Source: an uncultured Eubacterium sp.
GTDB taxonomy: Bacteria > Bacillota > Clostridia > Lachnospirales > Lachnospiraceae
Assembly: GCA_947089855.1 (NCBI GenBank)
Contig: CAMUML010000035.1
Location: 1 to 48,251 of the forward strand
Direction of reading: 5' to 3'
Length of the DNA: 48,251 nt
Made by a program: the position numbers and the translations under genes. This document shows, one piece after another, positions 16,169-26,054 of this stretch. A model generated the notes under the pieces. The model was not told the origin of the DNA and made no database searches. It worked only from the letters and a program-made list of their open reading frames with translations. The first letter of the stretch is position 1. Each line of letters begins with the position of its first letter.

Positions 16169-17238
16169 AGATAGCTACAATAGTAGGCGCGAGGCCGCAA
16201 TTTATTAAGGCGTCTGTTGTTTCAAAAGAATTAAGAAAAAACCATACGGAGATACTTGTCCATACAGGCCAGCATTACGATTACCAAATGTCTGAAAAAT
16301 TTTTTGAAGAACTAGATATTCCAAATCCGGATTATAATCTTGGTATTTCTGGCGGAAGCCACGGACAGATGACTGGTAGAATGATCATTGGAATTGAGGA
16401 AGTGTTGATAAAAGAAAAACCCGAATGGCTGCTGGTATATGGTGATACCAATTCAACTTTAGCTGCGGCGTTGGCCGCGGCAAAACTTCATATCCCAATT
16501 TGCCATGTGGAAGCTGGAACACGTACCCACAACATGGAAAACCCCGAGGAGGTTAACCGGATCTGCACGGATCATATTTCATCATTGCTTTTAGCATGTA
16601 CAGAAAATGATAAGAAGGAACTCCAAAAGGAGGGGCTTTGGGAAAAATCAGAAATAGTTGGCGATACAATGTACGATGCATTTCTTAGATTCAAGGATCA
16701 ATTAGATGTGCAAGAATTGAAGCTTCGGCAGTTAAATGGGATAGAAAAGAAAGTGCCTGATAAATTTTATTATATGACATGCCATCGGGAAGAAAATACA
16801 AATGATGCAAAACTGGCAGAAATATGCAATGCCATGAATCAGCTTGACCATCTAGTTATTTATCCCGTACATCCAAGAAATAGGGAGAGGGTTCACCGCA
16901 TACAACAAGTAAGCCATTATGGCAATATCTGTTTTGTAGAGCCGGTTGGGTATTTGGAAAGTGTATCTCTTGTAAGTCATGCGCAGAAAATAGTAACGGA
17001 CTCAGGGGGGCTTCAAAGGGAAGCTTTTTTTGCTGGAAAACAATGTATTACAATCCTTGACCATGTCACGTGGGAGGCAACGATGGTAAATGGCCGCAAT
17101 CAGCTTGCGAAACCAGATTGTAACGATATTTTAAGCAAACTGGAGAAAAAACAAAGCGTGGACCATTGCTACCAGCCATTTGGGGATGGACATGCAGCAG
17201 AAAAAATAGTCCGGTGTATTGAGAATAAAGTAAAATAG
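16165..17238 (+). CDS. Non-hydrolysing UDP-sugar 2-epimerase, WecB/WbpI type
   Basis: 357-residue enzyme that inverts C2 of a UDP-HexNAc. N-terminal VGARPQFIKASVVSKEL, then HTGQHYDYQMSEKFFEELDI, LLVYGDTNSTLAAALAAAKL, HVEAGTRT, and the UDP-binding TDSGGLQREAFFAGK in the C-terminal domain. These are hallmark WecB-fold motifs. The GARPQFIKA start and the PDYNLGI segment look more like WbpI/WecB than the FnlC/CapG epimerases of the L-FucNAc pathway. Given WbpB-, WbpD- and WbpG-like neighbours, UDP-GlcNAc(3NAc)A to UDP-ManNAc(3NAc)A is a likely reaction; UDP-ManNAc formation is the alternative. Confidence 0.88.
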   Translation: MKIATIVGARPQFIKASVVSKELRKNHTEILVHTGQHYDYQMSEKFFEELDIPNPDYNLGISGGSHGQMTGRMIIGIEEVLIKEKPEWLLVYGDTNSTLAAALAAAKLHIPICHVEAGTRTHNMENPEEVNRICTDHISSLLLACTENDKKELQKEGLWEKSEIVGDTMYDAFLRFKDQLDVQELKLRQLNGIEKKVPDKFYYMTCHREENTNDAKLAEICNAMNQLDHLVIYPVHPRNRERVHRIQQVSHYGNICFVEPVGYLESVSLVSHAQKIVTDSGGLQREAFFAGKQCITILDHVTWEATMVNGRNQLAKPDCNDILSKLEKKQSVDHCYQPFGDGHAAEKIVRCIENKVK

Positions 17239-17239
17239 A

Positions 17240-18745
17240 ATGAAAAAAATATTATCTAAGCTTATGACGCCGGATAAAGCTTCCCGGGGCCAAAAAACAG
17301 TTGCATTAATGATTGCTGGAACATCGAATACGGTATTAAGTATGGTACTCCAGATGATCGTGACAAGGTTGTTTACAAAAGAGGAAGTTGCAATCTATAA
17401 CCAGGGGCAGTTGGTTTTTACTACAGTACAGCCAATCTTGCAGATGGGGGTATCATCTGGCATATATTATCATTTTGTCAGAAACAAGCATAGGGCCAGG
17501 GCTGTGATGAATGAAGGGGTTCTGATTACCGTTTTGACGAGTGCAATCTTTGGGCTGTTTGTATTATTTCATGGGAATGTGGTGCTGGCCGGGATACTGG
17601 GCAATCATAAAGCAACAAGGTTACTGTATTTTTTGATTCCATATGTACTGGTCTGTGTGCCGGAGACGATTGCACATATTGGATTTATTTATACAAACCG
17701 GATACGATTTTCTTCATGGTATAGTATCATGAAATCATTGCTTTGTGCATGTACGCTTATTGTATTTGCGCTCGTCCAGGATAGTGGCTCAGTCCTGTTT
17801 GCTGCACGTGTTGCGGCCCAGTCTTTGCTTGGAGTGTTGACATTTTATTTGATCTACCGGTATGTTGTGCGGCCAGATGGATCGCATATAGAAAAGGATA
17901 GTATGAAAAGCCTTTTGATGGTTTCGTTGCCGTTAGGCATAGCATCGATGCTTGGAAGGCTGTATACAAACTTGGATAGCTGGGTGGTTTCAGGGTTCAT
18001 GGGCCCGGAAGCATATTCTGTATTCCAAATGGGGGCATTTGAGATTCCATTTATCGGAATCATAACGAATTCGGTTTCTACGGTAATGACAGTCGATATT
18101 ACAACTGCAATAAGGGAAAAGAAATACCAGGCTGCAATCAGTTTATTTAGAGGTATCGCGTATCGGACATCGCAAATATTGATGCCAATCATGGTGTTTT
18201 TTTTATTTGCAGCCAGAAATTTTATCTGTTTTATGTTTACAGAATCTTATGTAGGCGCCATACCTTTTTTCTTATTATATTTATTATATATACCAGTCCA
18301 TACCGTCATGTATGGGCCAATTATGGTTGCGCTTGGCAAGTCGAAAATAATCTTGGCCAGGGATGCAGCCGCTTTTGCCATGAATGCACTGTTAAGTATT
18401 ATACTTGTTATCAGGATTGGCGCAATTGGCGCAACAATAGCAACCATATTTATAACATATGTTTATTCGGTTCCGTTAGATATATATTTGATCGCAAAAT
18501 GGTGCAACGTAAAATGGCATCAGGTTTTGCCGTATGCGCATATGATACGTTGTATTCTGCTTGCGGTTCCAGGCGGGGTAGTATCTTATTTTGTGGATCG
18601 TCATTTTTTTGCACAATTAAGCTATTTTTATAGGTTAATAGGGATGTTTGGAATATATGCAGTGTTGACTGGAATAACCTTTAAGGTAGCATTTCAAATT
18701 TCATATGTGCAGATAGCAAAGGGCTTGTTAAAAAGAAAGCTGTAA
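17240..18745 (+). CDS. Wzx-type oligosaccharide flippase (MATE/MOP superfamily)
   Basis: 501-residue membrane protein with about 12-14 hydrophobic helices, expected to flip lipid-linked repeat units across the membrane. The N-terminal region (GTSNTVLSMVLQMIVTRLFT then KEEVAIYNQGQLVF) and the central SLPLGIASMLGRLYTNLDSW are typical of Wzx/polysaccharide-biosynthesis transporters. It begins one base after the epimerase stop, so translation is probably coupled. Together with the EpsG/Wzy and Wzz-like genes it defines a Wzx/Wzy-dependent pathway. Confidence 0.87.
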   Translation: MKKILSKLMTPDKASRGQKTVALMIAGTSNTVLSMVLQMIVTRLFTKEEVAIYNQGQLVFTTVQPILQMGVSSGIYYHFVRNKHRARAVMNEGVLITVLTSAIFGLFVLFHGNVVLAGILGNHKATRLLYFLIPYVLVCVPETIAHIGFIYTNRIRFSSWYSIMKSLLCACTLIVFALVQDSGSVLFAARVAAQSLLGVLTFYLIYRYVVRPDGSHIEKDSMKSLLMVSLPLGIASMLGRLYTNLDSWVVSGFMGPEAYSVFQMGAFEIPFIGIITNSVSTVMTVDITTAIREKKYQAAISLFRGIAYRTSQILMPIMVFFLFAARNFICFMFTESYVGAIPFFLLYLLYIPVHTVMYGPIMVALGKSKIILARDAAAFAMNALLSIILVIRIGAIGATIATIFITYVYSVPLDIYLIAKWCNVKWHQVLPYAHMIRCILLAVPGGVVSYFVDRHFFAQLSYFYRLIGMFGIYAVLTGITFKVAFQISYVQIAKGLLKRKL

Positions 18746-18774
18746 AAGCGAGAAAAAGGCAGGTTTATAGATAT

Positions 18775-20124
18775 ATGGAAACCAATATTATGAATGTAAT
18801 AAATGACGGATTATGCAGTGCATGCGGTGGGTGTGCAGGGATATGTGGGGAATCGGCAATTAAGATGGATCGAAATCCGGCAGGTTTTTTATATGCCCGC
18901 CTAGATAAAGAAAAATGCATCAGCTGTATGAAATGTACAAAAGTTTGTCCAAGCAATAAAGAAAATGTCAGCCATGTCCTTCCCGAAAGATGGGCAGAAG
19001 GTGAATATCTGGAGGCTTATGTAGGATTTGCAGATGCTGCGCATGTGAGGGAAGGGTCGCAGTCAGGGGGGCTGGTTACTGCTTTATTAAGCTTTATGAT
19101 GGACGAAGGGAGCATAGATGGGGCTGTAGTTACAGATTATGACATAACAGGCCAGAGGCCAAAATCAAAATATGTTACTACAAAGGAAGCCCTGGCGCAT
19201 GCGGCAGGGTCTTATTATTCACAGACGCCAATGGTAGAAACGTATTTGCATCATAAAGATAAAAAATGTGCGGTCGTAGCGTTAGGGTGCCAAAGCCAAA
19301 GCATAAAATTGGCAGCTGAGAATCTGAAAATACCAAAGCCAAAGATGGTTCTTGGGTTGATCTGTGGCGGGCAGTTCAGCTGGAATATGACACAAGATTT
19401 AATCCGGCAAGGAGGGCTGCGCCATCGGAAGCTGGTACGTTTTTTAGCAAGGAAAAAAAACGGTGAATGGCCAGGCAACGTGTATTTTAAAGACTCTGCT
19501 GGAAAAGAATATACCCTTCCTAGTAAAAAAAGGACAAGGCTTCGCCATTACTATATGAACTATCGCTGTATTCAATGTTTTGATTACAATAATGCATATG
19601 CTGATATTGTTTTTGGTGACCCGTGGTGGCTGGTAGGGCATTGGGAAATGGAAAAATTAAAAAAAGGGTATACGATTGCATTGGTGAGAACTAAAAGGGG
19701 GTCAGAGCTGATGCATCGGGCTATATCTGCGGGGGCAATACAGGTGGAAAAAATAGAGGCAAAAAAATATCTGGATTTTAATAACCAAAGTTACTGCTAT
19801 CCCAAGACTTTATACACGCAGCAAGTACTGAATAACCTAAAGCAGCCTAACCTGTATGATGGGATGGGCCTTCGTAGGAAAGCAGGATGGGTGGAAGAGC
19901 AAAGCAAACGGAAAGAAACTATACAATACTACAGGCACTACAATTACTTTTCATTTTTGAATTACAAGGCAAGATCAAAGGAGGAGTCCAGACGGCTGGT
20001 TCAAAAGGAAAAGATTTATCAGTCAATTCTTTCGATGCCAGATCATATCATCGGTTTTTATAAGCGTATATTCAGGTTTACAAAAAGAATATTAATTAGG
20101 GGTGGCAATTTTGAAGCACGTTGA
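18775..20124 (+). CDS. Coenzyme F420 hydrogenase/dehydrogenase beta-subunit-like Fe-S protein
   Basis: 449-residue iron-sulfur flavoprotein-like protein. Two 4Fe-4S motifs lie at the N-terminus (CSACGGCAGICGESAI and CISCMKCTKVCPSN, about residues 13-60), followed by the FrhB-type domain (SQSGGLVTALLSFMMDEG; VVALGCQSQSIKLAAENL; the RCIQCFDYNNAYADIVFGDP block with two more cysteines). Such genes are common in Firmicute and Bacteroidete polysaccharide loci, typically near pyruvyltransferases, where they probably do not use F420 and their reaction is unsettled. The next gene starts within its last 14 bases. Confidence 0.84.
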   Translation: METNIMNVINDGLCSACGGCAGICGESAIKMDRNPAGFLYARLDKEKCISCMKCTKVCPSNKENVSHVLPERWAEGEYLEAYVGFADAAHVREGSQSGGLVTALLSFMMDEGSIDGAVVTDYDITGQRPKSKYVTTKEALAHAAGSYYSQTPMVETYLHHKDKKCAVVALGCQSQSIKLAAENLKIPKPKMVLGLICGGQFSWNMTQDLIRQGGLRHRKLVRFLARKKNGEWPGNVYFKDSAGKEYTLPSKKRTRLRHYYMNYRCIQCFDYNNAYADIVFGDPWWLVGHWEMEKLKKGYTIALVRTKRGSELMHRAISAGAIQVEKIEAKKYLDFNNQSYCYPKTLYTQQVLNNLKQPNLYDGMGLRRKAGWVEEQSKRKETIQYYRHYNYFSFLNYKARSKEESRRLVQKEKIYQSILSMPDHIIGFYKRIFRFTKRILIRGGNFEAR

Positions 20125-20902
20125 CAATCGTATCAAAAATATTTGGAGTAAAAAAATGTTGGAGGAAAAAGGGAAAAGGGTGGATTTTTCCTCTGATTAT
20201 CAGTGGCCGTTTATAGAATATACTTTAAACCAGTATCGGAATAAAAAAGCGTTGCAAGGAAAAGAGGGTATATCCATTTTAGATGCTGGTTGCGGAAATG
20301 GGCGTTATACGGATGCTTTGTTAAAAAAGGGGTATCGAAAGGTCCTCGCAATGGATTTGATTGATGAACATGTATTTAGGAAAAGCGGAATAGATTGTAC
20401 TTATGTACAAGGAAGCCACACGGATATTCCAGCGAAAGATAATTGTTTTGATATTATTATTTGTATGGGTTCGCTTTTTTATCTAAAAAATCCAGAGAAA
20501 GGATTGAAGGAGTTTTATAGAGTCCTAAAACCAGGAGGGATGCTTTTGGTTTCTGTAGCAACAAAGTATTCTTTGTTTACGTTCGACAGGTGCCTAAGAC
20601 GGCTTGGGGGGGGGAAGAGTGCATCACATATAGAATTCTATCATTACAAACATAGCATTTTTAGCTATATAAAAATGTTCCGGCATCAAAATTTTAAAGT
20701 GGTTTGGATCGATGGCTTTTCCCATATTACACATTTTGACTTATTGCTTACGAAACTATGCAGTTTATTAAAGCATATGACAAAAGCAGACATAGCTTAC
20801 CAGAAAAAAGTAGTTGTTTCCAATAGCAAATTTCTAGGATTTATCAGGTCAATTTTCGGTTATTTAGCGGTTGCTGTATGTGAGAAAGGGACATGTTTTT
20901 AA
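20111..20902 (+). CDS. Class I SAM-dependent methyltransferase
   Basis: About 263 residues. The SAM-binding motif I is clear (ISILDAGCGNGRYTDALLKK), followed by motif II-like VLAMDLIDE, the acidic DNCFDIIICMGSLFYLKNPE and the post-motif VLKPGGMLLVSVATK. It resembles Methyltransf_11 enzymes in capsule loci, which methylate repeat-unit sugars. TTG 20111 is eight bases after AGGGGTGG and is preferred over GTG 20102. It overlaps the Fe-S protein gene. The C-terminal part is family-specific and gives no clue to the acceptor. Confidence 0.83.
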   Translation: MKHVDNRIKNIWSKKMLEEKGKRVDFSSDYQWPFIEYTLNQYRNKKALQGKEGISILDAGCGNGRYTDALLKKGYRKVLAMDLIDEHVFRKSGIDCTYVQGSHTDIPAKDNCFDIIICMGSLFYLKNPEKGLKEFYRVLKPGGMLLVSVATKYSLFTFDRCLRRLGGGKSASHIEFYHYKHSIFSYIKMFRHQNFKVVWIDGFSHITHFDLLLTKLCSLLKHMTKADIAYQKKVVVSNSKFLGFIRSIFGYLAVAVCEKGTCF

Positions 20903-20905
20903 CGT

Positions 20906-22261
20906 ATGATTAAAAAAGAAGTGTTAACCTATTTGATCAAATATCTGTTAGGGAATGAGAATCAGGGATTACATGAATATGTCTATTATAAAGTTCCTGA
21001 AAATACGTTTGGTAAAGGTATCTACATAGTTCCCAGCGGATTTTTTGATGAAGGGATTTATTTAACAGAGAAAAGCCTGCCGCAAAATAGAATCGACAGT
21101 GTGGAAGGCATTATTTCTTTATTTGGTAAAGATAAATGTGAAGCCTATGGGAATTATATCGTTTTATACGCAGATATAATCGCATCTGCGTTTTTTCTGG
21201 TTACTAGGTACGAAGAATATGTCAGGCGGGATTGCCGCGATCAGCATGGCCGTTTTATAGGGCGGGAAAGTACACAGTATAAATTTGGCATTCTCCAGGA
21301 GCCTGTTGTAAATCAATATGGATGTGCGCTTCTTAAGATGTTAAATACGATAGGAATCCGTACATCGGATACAGGGGTTGGGGTAAAAAAGGTTTATTTG
21401 ACGCACGATATTGATATACCTTGGTCTGTGCCTGAAAACGTCTATAAGCGGTTCAAAATATTTATCCGTTCTATGGCTGCAATTGTTTGCAATAAGAACA
21501 GGGAAATCCATAAGAAAAAATTAAAGATATTATTTCATCGGATCGATGATCCAGCGGATACGTTTGATTTCCTGATAGAACAGGATGCTTCCGTTAAATG
21601 TATTTATCATGATAAATTTGACAGCTTGTACTTTCTGATGGTTTGCGAAAAAGGGGCATATGATCTAGGTTATATCGAGGAAGAAGCAAAAACGCATAAA
21701 TTAGTGGATAAGCTGAAGGCTTCTGGTGCTAAGTTTGGAATACATATTGGTTACCAGGCAGGTGGGCAGCCTTATCGGATTAAGGGGGAATGTGAAAAAT
21801 ATCAATCATTTATGGGAGAAATGCCAAAATGGTCGAGGCATCATTATTTGATGTGTAGGGAGCCAGAAGACTATTATGATCTTTTGGAAAATGGGGTAAC
21901 GGATGATTTTAGCTGTTGTTTTGCAGATGGGGGAGGATTCCGCCTTGGGACATGCAGGCCAGTAAAATGGATCGATCCTGTTAAAATGGAAATAACAGGA
22001 TTAATGTTGCATCCACTTTTTGCAACAGAAGGAAAGCTATGCCAAAAAGAGTATATGGGAATGGGGTATGATGAAGCGTTATCCTATCTATATACGCAGA
22101 TTGATAAAATAAAACAATATCAAGGGGAAGTAGTTATATTGTTTCACAATACAAGTGTTTCCATTGATAATAAATACCATTTAAGGGAAATGTATGTATC
22201 GTTAGTGAAGTATATTCGGGAGTTGGGAGAAAATGACTGTAATCACATGCAATTTAAATAA
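20906..22261 (+). CDS. Polysaccharide-deacetylase-like protein with DUF7033-type N-terminus
   Basis: 451-residue soluble protein. The N-terminal region (about 1-140) includes DIIASAFFLVTRYEEYVRRD, typical of the domain found in front of NodB-like deacetylases in capsule clusters. At about residue 165 it has VYLTHDIDIPW, which matches the metal-binding start of the NodB fold (normally TFDD). A later histidine-rich stretch (FGIHIGYQAGGQ; MPKWSRHHYLMC) could complete the site. Catalysis is unproven and the motif is a variant. It overlaps the pyruvyltransferase gene by 29 bases. Confidence 0.7.
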   Translation: MIKKEVLTYLIKYLLGNENQGLHEYVYYKVPENTFGKGIYIVPSGFFDEGIYLTEKSLPQNRIDSVEGIISLFGKDKCEAYGNYIVLYADIIASAFFLVTRYEEYVRRDCRDQHGRFIGRESTQYKFGILQEPVVNQYGCALLKMLNTIGIRTSDTGVGVKKVYLTHDIDIPWSVPENVYKRFKIFIRSMAAIVCNKNREIHKKKLKILFHRIDDPADTFDFLIEQDASVKCIYHDKFDSLYFLMVCEKGAYDLGYIEEEAKTHKLVDKLKASGAKFGIHIGYQAGGQPYRIKGECEKYQSFMGEMPKWSRHHYLMCREPEDYYDLLENGVTDDFSCCFADGGGFRLGTCRPVKWIDPVKMEITGLMLHPLFATEGKLCQKEYMGMGYDEALSYLYTQIDKIKQYQGEVVILFHNTSVSIDNKYHLREMYVSLVKYIRELGENDCNHMQFK

Positions 22262-23444
22262 GGATTATAATCTTGGCGGCCCATCAATATTGCTAGGGCT
22301 GGATCAATTATTAAAAGAAATTTATCCGAATCATTATAAAATTATTAACTTGCAGGCTGGCGAAAATCCGGCGGCAGTTGATGATGGATTGCCAATGGAA
22401 ACTTTTTATTATTATCCTCCAACGAAGCGGTATATTTTCCGCTTCCTTTTTGGCTATAAAAACCATGTGGGGCTTGCAAAATTGATTTCCATTATAAAAA
22501 AAGCAGACATAGTTGTAGATTTATATGGGATTTGCTTCTGTGATTCCTTAAGTGGGGCAGAAGGCAATGAAACAAAATACAGGCTTTGGGATTTTGGTGC
22601 GTTTACTATTGCGGTTATTTCTAAACTGCTGCTAAAAAAGCGGGTTGTGAAGAATATGGCAAGTTATGGGCCGATGCATTCAAAATATAATAGGAGCAGT
22701 GCAAAGTATATGTGTACAAATATATTTGATAAGGTAGCTGCACGTGAAGGTTTGAGCAGAAAAAGGATAGCAAAAGTTTTAAAAGATACCGATATACTCC
22801 TGGCTCCGGATATTGCGAACCTTATGCCCTATAGGCAAAAGAAGGGCATGGAAGGGAAAATAACGGTTTCCGTTAGCCATCGGATTGAAAAAGAATGGAA
22901 ATCTGCGGAAGCTTATGTGGATTGTATTTCAAATTTATGCAGGTTTTTCGCAAAAGAAAAAATGGAGGTAATGATTGTACCGAATGAATGTAAGCCATCC
23001 GCTTATACCGATGTATCCGTAGCGGAAAAGATCAGGAAAAATCTAAAGGAACAGGGGATAGCGGTTAGTATCCTTCCTGTTGCAAAGATGGCTGCGCAGG
23101 ATATTAAGAATGTAATAGCATCCTCTAAACTTATGGTAGGAAGCCGGTATCATTCCTGTGTAGCTGCTTTGTCAAGTGGTGTTCCAACAATTGTAATCGG
23201 ATGGCACAATAAATATGAAGAGCTGCTTGAAAAATATGGGCAAAGCAAATGGTATTTGTCATGTGTCGAATGTACGTCGGAAAAGCTGATCTCGATGGCA
23301 GCAGATTTATTGGCAAATTACGAGAAAGAAAAAGCAACGATTATTGGCCATCGCCCGGATGTTCAAGCGCAGGTATTAGCGGCAGGAAGAAAACTTGTTA
23401 CTATTCACAGCCAGTTTGCTCTTGACAAATATTCCAAGTTATGA
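22233..23444 (+). CDS. Polysaccharide pyruvyl transferase family protein (WcaK-like)
   Basis: 403-residue protein expected to add a pyruvate ketal from PEP to a glycan. It begins MTVITCNLNKDYNLGGPSIL, the N-terminal G-rich start of the PS_pyruv_trans domain, and ends with the conserved VGSRYHSCVAALSSGVPTIV and IGWHNKYEELLEKYG blocks that carry the catalytic-type RxH. GGGAG lies directly before ATG 22233 within the preceding gene. The F420-hydrogenase-beta-like protein, a frequent companion, is three genes upstream. Confidence 0.84.
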   Translation: MTVITCNLNKDYNLGGPSILLGLDQLLKEIYPNHYKIINLQAGENPAAVDDGLPMETFYYYPPTKRYIFRFLFGYKNHVGLAKLISIIKKADIVVDLYGICFCDSLSGAEGNETKYRLWDFGAFTIAVISKLLLKKRVVKNMASYGPMHSKYNRSSAKYMCTNIFDKVAAREGLSRKRIAKVLKDTDILLAPDIANLMPYRQKKGMEGKITVSVSHRIEKEWKSAEAYVDCISNLCRFFAKEKMEVMIVPNECKPSAYTDVSVAEKIRKNLKEQGIAVSILPVAKMAAQDIKNVIASSKLMVGSRYHSCVAALSSGVPTIVIGWHNKYEELLEKYGQSKWYLSCVECTSEKLISMAADLLANYEKEKATIIGHRPDVQAQVLAAGRKLVTIHSQFALDKYSKL

Positions 23445-23571
23445 GGCTGTAAATAGTAACATTCGCAGGCTCATGGAAAGAATTTGCCTTGCAAATTGGA
23501 GCCTGCTCACTCCTGAATCAGCTTGGCAGCCACCTGGACAGCGGGGTGTTCAGGTGGCTGTGAATAGTAAC
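23445..23571. repeat. Hairpin repeat with GTRAATAGTAAC ends
   Basis: Direct copies GGCTGTAAATAGTAAC (23445-23460) and GGCTGTGAATAGTAAC (23556-23571) bracket two hairpins: GCAGGCTC/GAGCCTGC (23465-23506), and AGCCACCTG with its complement (23528-23559). Related to the 3078-3237 element. It fills the gap between the pyruvyltransferase and the WbpB-like gene. The overlapping 76-codon frame is considered chance. Confidence 0.65.
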
Positions 23572-23657
23572 GAAAACTTTTCATTGTATGATGGGGCAAA
23601 CGCTGAATTGATAGGCAATAGCTGAAAAGCAAATAGTATAGGTAAGGAGAAAACATA

Positions 23658-24731
23658 ATGAGATACGCACTGATAGGATGTGGCAGAATATCACCGAACC
23701 ATATTGCTGCTGCGCAAAGGAATCATATGCATTTCGTTGGATTGTGCGATATTGATCAAGTTATGATATTGGACAAAATTGCAAAATTTGGCTTGCAAAG
23801 CGTCAATCAATATTATGATTATCGGGAAATGTTAGAGAAAGAGAAGCCGGAGTTAGTGGCGATTGCAACTGAAAGCGGCAAACACGCAGCAATTGCCCTT
23901 GATTGTATTGAAGCGGGTTGTAATCTGATCATTGAAAAGCCAATTGCATTATCGATTGCTGATGCAGACGCAATTATTAAATCAGCAAAAGCAAAAGGGG
24001 TAAAAGTATGTGTCTCACATCAAAACCGGTTTAATAAATCGATACAGAAGATAAGGGACGCATTGGAAAAGAACCGTTTTGGAAAAATGTTTTATGGTAC
24101 AGCCCATATCCGATGGTGCAGGGACTGGGAATATTATTCCAGGGCCAAATGGAGGGGGACATGGGAACAGGATGGCGGGGCATTAATGAACCAATGTATC
24201 CACAACATCGACCTTTTGCGGTGGATGATGGGGGATGAGGTAGATGAAGTAATCGGGATGACCGACCGGCTGAACCACCCCTATATAGAAGCAGAGGATT
24301 TCGGAATTGCATTGATAAAATTCAAAAATGGATCATACGGAATCGTAGAGGGTACGACAGATTTATATCCAAAAAATTTGGAAGAGACCCTCTATTTATT
24401 TGGCTCAAAAGGAACTGTGAAAGCAGGCGGGCAGAGCGTTAATCTCATTGAGGAATGGCGCTTTTCTGACGCGCTTGACGAGCCGGAAGCCGTGATTGCG
24501 AAGTTTTCTGAAAACCCTCCCAATGTATATGGATTTGGACATACGCCGCTTTATGCCGATATGGCCGAGGCAATCAAAAAAGGCCGTGAACCATATGTAG
24601 ATGCGTGGGCAGGGAAAAGGGCATTAGAATTGGTACTTGCAATCTATCAATCTGCTGCGCAAGGGAAGCGTGTGAAGCTTCCGCTCAATGCGTGTTCTAC
24701 GTTAGATTTTAAAAATAGGTTTGTAAATTAG
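23658..24731 (+). CDS. Gfo/Idh/MocA oxidoreductase, WbpB/WlbA-like UDP-GlcNAcA 3-dehydrogenase
   Basis: 357-residue NAD-dependent enzyme. The N-terminal Rossmann motif is YALIGCGRISPNHIAAA, the EKPIALS segment is at about residue 95, and the C-terminal catalytic region includes WRGTWEQDGGALMNQCIHNI, with the lysine, aspartate and histidine positions typical of WlbA/WbpB. These enzymes oxidise C3 of UDP-GlcNAcA before transamination. AAGGAG precedes ATG 23658. The adjacent TviB/WbpO-like gene can supply UDP-GlcNAcA and the WbpD-like gene at the end of the run can acetylate the C3 amine, but no aminotransferase is present here. Confidence 0.83.
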   Translation: MRYALIGCGRISPNHIAAAQRNHMHFVGLCDIDQVMILDKIAKFGLQSVNQYYDYREMLEKEKPELVAIATESGKHAAIALDCIEAGCNLIIEKPIALSIADADAIIKSAKAKGVKVCVSHQNRFNKSIQKIRDALEKNRFGKMFYGTAHIRWCRDWEYYSRAKWRGTWEQDGGALMNQCIHNIDLLRWMMGDEVDEVIGMTDRLNHPYIEAEDFGIALIKFKNGSYGIVEGTTDLYPKNLEETLYLFGSKGTVKAGGQSVNLIEEWRFSDALDEPEAVIAKFSENPPNVYGFGHTPLYADMAEAIKKGREPYVDAWAGKRALELVLAIYQSAAQGKRVKLPLNACSTLDFKNRFVN

Positions 24732-24746
24732 GAGCAAAGTAAAAGG

Positions 24747-26054
24747 ATGATATATCAAGATTTAATTGAAAAAAAGGAAGCACTATCGGTGATAGGGCTT
24801 GGATATGTCGGAATGCCAATCGCCATAGCTTTTGCAAAGAAAATAGAGGTTATTGGCTTTGACTTGAATGAAAAAAAGATTCAGTTATATAAATCAGGGA
24901 TTGACCCGACAAAAGAAGCTGGAGATGGCGCCATAAAATCCACTACGGTCCATTTTACAGCAGATGAATCGAAACTGCAAAAAGCAAGGTTCCATATTGT
25001 CGCAGTCCCTACGCCGATCCATTATGACCACACACCAGACCTTGCCCCCATCAAGGACGCATCTGTTATCCTTGGAAGGAATCTTAAGAAGGGTTCTATC
25101 GTTGTATTTGAATCTACCGTATATCCAGGTGTTACCGAAGAAGTATGCGTTCCCATACTGGAAGAACAGTCGGGTTTCGTATGCGGTGTGGATTTTAAGG
25201 TTGGATATAGCCCGGAAAGGATTAATCCAGGGGACAAGGTACATAGGCTGGAAACAATTCAAAAAATTGTCAGTGGTATGGACGGGGAAAGCCTGGATAT
25301 AATTGCGAAAGTGTATGGGCTTGTTGTGGAAGCAGGTGTTTATAAGGCAGAAAATATTAAGGTTGCAGAAGCGGCGAAGGTGATAGAGAATTCGCAGCGC
25401 GACATTAATATTGCTTTTATGAATGAACTTGCCATTATTTTCAACAAGATGGGGATTGATACGAAATCTGTTTTAAAGGCGGCTGGTACGAAGTGGAATT
25501 TTTTGGACTTTGCCCCTGGGTTGGTTGGAGGTCATTGCATTGGCGTTGATCCATATTACTTGACTTATAAGGCAGAAACGCTGGGGTACCACAGCCAGGT
25601 TATCCTTTCGGGCAGGCGTATCAATGATAGCATGGGCAAGTATGTGGCAGAAAATTGTGTGAAAAGTTTGATAACGGCGCGGAAACATATTCATTCCGCA
25701 AAGGTTGCTATTCTCGGTTTCACTTTTAAGGAGAACTGCCCAGATACGAGAAATACGAAAGTAATTGATATAGTTAATGAATTACGTGAATATGGTATAG
25801 AACCGCAAATTGTTGACCCGCAGGCGGATATAGAGGAGGCAGGACGGTTATATGGCATAAAATTTATGGACATGAAGTGTATGAAAAATATCGATGCAGT
25901 CATACTTGCTGTTGCCCATAAGGAATTTATGGAGCTGTCCCGGCCAGAGGTTGACAGCCTATATAGTGGCGGCAAGAAAATTTTACTTGATATAAAGGGA
26001 ATATTAAACCGGAAGGAATACGAAGAAGCTGGTTATAGTTATTGGAGATTATAA
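24747..26054 (+). CDS. UDP-N-acetylhexosamine 6-dehydrogenase, TviB/WbpO type
   Basis: 435-residue NAD-dependent nucleotide-sugar dehydrogenase that oxidises C6 twice to give the uronic acid. N-terminal NAD site [16 protein letters not shown]; middle [14 protein letters not shown] and SPERINPGD; catalytic Cys264 in [21 protein letters not shown]-terminal UDP domain with [37 protein letters not shown] is characteristic of the TviB/WbpO/WbpA-like branch rather than UDP-glucose dehydrogenases. The following TviC/WbpP-like epimerase makes the Vi-antigen-type pair leading to UDP-GalNAcA. Confidence 0.88.
   Translation: MIYQDLIEKKEALSVIGLGYVGMPIAIAFAKKIEVIGFDLNEKKIQLYKSGIDPTKEAGDGAIKSTTVHFTADESKLQKARFHIVAVPTPIHYDHTPDLAPIKDASVILGRNLKKGSIVVFESTVYPGVTEEVCVPILEEQSGFVCGVDFKVGYSPERINPGDKVHRLETIQKIVSGMDGESLDIIAKVYGLVVEAGVYKAENIKVAEAAKVIENSQRDINIAFMNELAIIFNKMGIDTKSVLKAAGTKWNFLDFAPGLVGGHCIGVDPYYLTYKAETLGYHSQVILSGRRINDSMGKYVAENCVKSLITARKHIHSAKVAILGFTFKENCPDTRNTKVIDIVNELREYGIEPQIVDPQADIEEAGRLYGIKFMDMKCMKNIDAVILAVAHKEFMELSRPEVDSLYSGGKKILLDIKGILNRKEYEEAGYSYWRL

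Noticed and set aside
18775-20124. True F420-dependent enzyme
   Set aside because: Homology to FrhB-type proteins is clear, but such genes are common in polysaccharide loci of organisms without F420, so I do not claim F420 use.
23395-23625. 76-codon frame overlapping the end of the pyruvyltransferase gene
   Set aside because: It lies mostly in the hairpin repeat 23445-23571, overlaps a clear gene in another frame, and has no RBS.
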